A stretch of 8,025 nt of DNA. Source: Oscillospiraceae bacterium. GTDB taxonomy: Bacteria > Bacillota > Clostridia > Oscillospirales > Oscillospiraceae. Positions 7,146 to 8,025 of this stretch are shown piece by piece. Within the stretch, counting starts at the first letter, position 1. Each line of letters starts with the position of its first letter. Where the stretch lies: contig JAFYIF010000032.1 of the NCBI GenBank assembly GCA_017538775.1, positions 1 to 8,025 of the forward strand, read 5' to 3'. Made by a program: the position numbers and the translations under genes. The notes under the pieces were generated by a model, which was given only the letters and a program-made list of their open reading frames with translations, made no database searches and was not told the DNA's origin.

Positions 7146-8025
7146 GTTCCCTCCCGACGGTCAGGGAGACCGTCCCTTCCAGATCCGTCCGCCGGACCGT
7201 GATGTGCCGCGCCTCCAGCCGCGCCAGCGTCTCCGGCGCGGGGTGGCCGTATTTGTTGCCCGCCCCGCAGGAGAGGAAGACCGTCTCCGGCCGGATGCTG
7301 TCCAGCAGTTCCTCCGTGGTGGAAGTCCTGGCCCCGTGGTGGCCCGCCACCAGCAGCTCCATATCGCCCAGCTCATAGAACAGACAGAGGATCCGCTCCA
7401 CGCCGCCGCCCACGTCGGCGGGGACCAGAAATTCAAAGCTTCCGAAGTCGCCAAAGACCAGCAGACATTCCTCGTTGACCTCCCCCACGCCGATGGGGGC
7501 GAAGACCTGGACCCCCAGGGGCCCCAGATCGAAGCGCCGGTCTTCGGCGATGCGGTAGAGTTCCGTGCCGCTGCGGGCAAAGGCCTCCAGAATGGCCGCG
7601 TCATAGACGTTTTCCTGATATTCGTCGGGGATGACCGCCCGGGCCACCTCCATGTGGCTGAGCAGCCGCCGCACCCCGTTGACGTGGTCCCCGTGGAAGT
7701 GGGTGAGGATCAAAAGGTCCACCCGCTGCCGCCCCCGGGAGGCCAGAAACTCGGCGGCTAGGTCCCCGGCCCGGACGCTGAGATCGGCGCTGCCGCAGTC
7801 GATCATCACCGTGGCGTCCCCGGTCAGGGCCACGATACACTGCCCCTGTCCCACGTCCAGCGCCGCCACTTCCAGCTGCCCTTCCAGTTCCGTCCCGTCG
7901 TGGACATGCAGCAGACAGAAGCTGACCAGGACGATGCAGATCGGCAGCACCGGGCGAAAGCGCTTCCCCCGCAGCGCCAGCGGGATGAGGAAGACCAGAT
8001 ACGCGAACACCAGCCACCAGGCCCC
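7126..8025 (-). CDS. comEC: ComEC/Rec2 DNA-uptake protein, C-terminal part (partial)
   Basis: The frame is open to the right edge, so the N-terminus and most of the channel domain lie outside the window; 299 residues are visible. ComEC is the membrane channel that brings single-stranded DNA into the cell during transformation. The visible part starts with two hydrophobic segments (about the first 40 residues), followed by a metallo-beta-lactamase-type domain. That domain begins with VAALDVGQGQCIV and VMIDCGS, then THFHGDH with the metal-binding HxHxDH at 7684-7701. Further on are AGHHGART (HH at 7336-7341) and NKYGHP (His at 7243-7245). All these metal-site motifs are intact; this domain in ComEC is thought to be a nuclease for the incoming strand. 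A GTG at 8008-8010 is an internal codon, not a convincing start. A free-standing MBL hydrolase with an N-terminal anchor is a less likely alternative, given the adjoining holA. The presence of comEC alone does not show that the cell is naturally competent. Confidence 0.88.
   Translation of the reverse strand, partial: GAWWLVFAYLVFLIPLALRGKRFRPVLPICIVLVSFCLLHVHDGTELEGQLEVAALDVGQGQCIVALTGDATVMIDCGSADLSVRAGDLAAEFLASRGRQRVDLLILTHFHGDHVNGVRRLLSHMEVARAVIPDEYQENVYDAAILEAFARSGTELYRIAEDRRFDLGPLGVQVFAPIGVGEVNEECLLVFGDFGSFEFLVPADVGGGVERILCLFYELGDMELLVAGHHGARTSTTEELLDSIRPETVFLSCGAGNKYGHPAPETLARLEARHITVRRTDLEGTVSLTVGREHGESEE

Overview
This window looks like ordinary chromosomal DNA from a GC-rich, low-spore-former-type Firmicute, most likely a gut clostridium of the Oscillospiraceae kind (the Oscillibacter/Flavonifractor/Lawsonibacter area). 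The organism call is an inference. It rests on strong G/C preference at third codon positions, Firmicute-style Shine-Dalgarno sequences, the comEC-holA gene order, and the presence of RNase M5, which is typical of low-GC Gram-positive lineages and their relatives. No mobile element, CRISPR array, tRNA or rRNA was seen.

Layout. Positions 1-155 are non-coding and packed with palindromes. The plus strand then carries an M24-family aminopeptidase P-like peptidase (156-1217) and, 19 bases on, a TetR-type regulator (1237-1839). Next is an AT-richer 171-base regulatory gap with a long interrupted inverted repeat and a probable promoter, then a PutP-type sodium/proline symporter (2011-3549) closed by a clear terminator. 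A strong extended -10 promoter then drives guaB, IMP dehydrogenase (3752-5227). After guaB come a near-perfect hairpin and a small, leucine-rich two-helix membrane ORF (5298-5537), which meets the minus-strand genes tail to tail.

The minus strand, read from the right edge, carries the C-terminal part of comEC (running off the window), holA (DNA polymerase III delta) and rnmV (RNase M5). These genes overlap or nearly touch, so they look like one transcription unit.

Functionally, the first three genes could form a small proline-scavenging group: a peptidase that acts at Xaa-Pro bonds, a regulator and a proline importer. This is a hypothesis from gene order. guaB makes XMP for guanine nucleotides and appears to be its own unit. 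The minus-strand genes cover DNA uptake, replication clamp loading and 5S rRNA maturation, and are linked mainly by conserved synteny.

I did not find a convincing undescribed system. The items most worth a second look are the inverted repeat over the putP promoter, the guaB translation-start region, the hairpin and small membrane ORF after guaB, and the palindrome cluster at the left edge.
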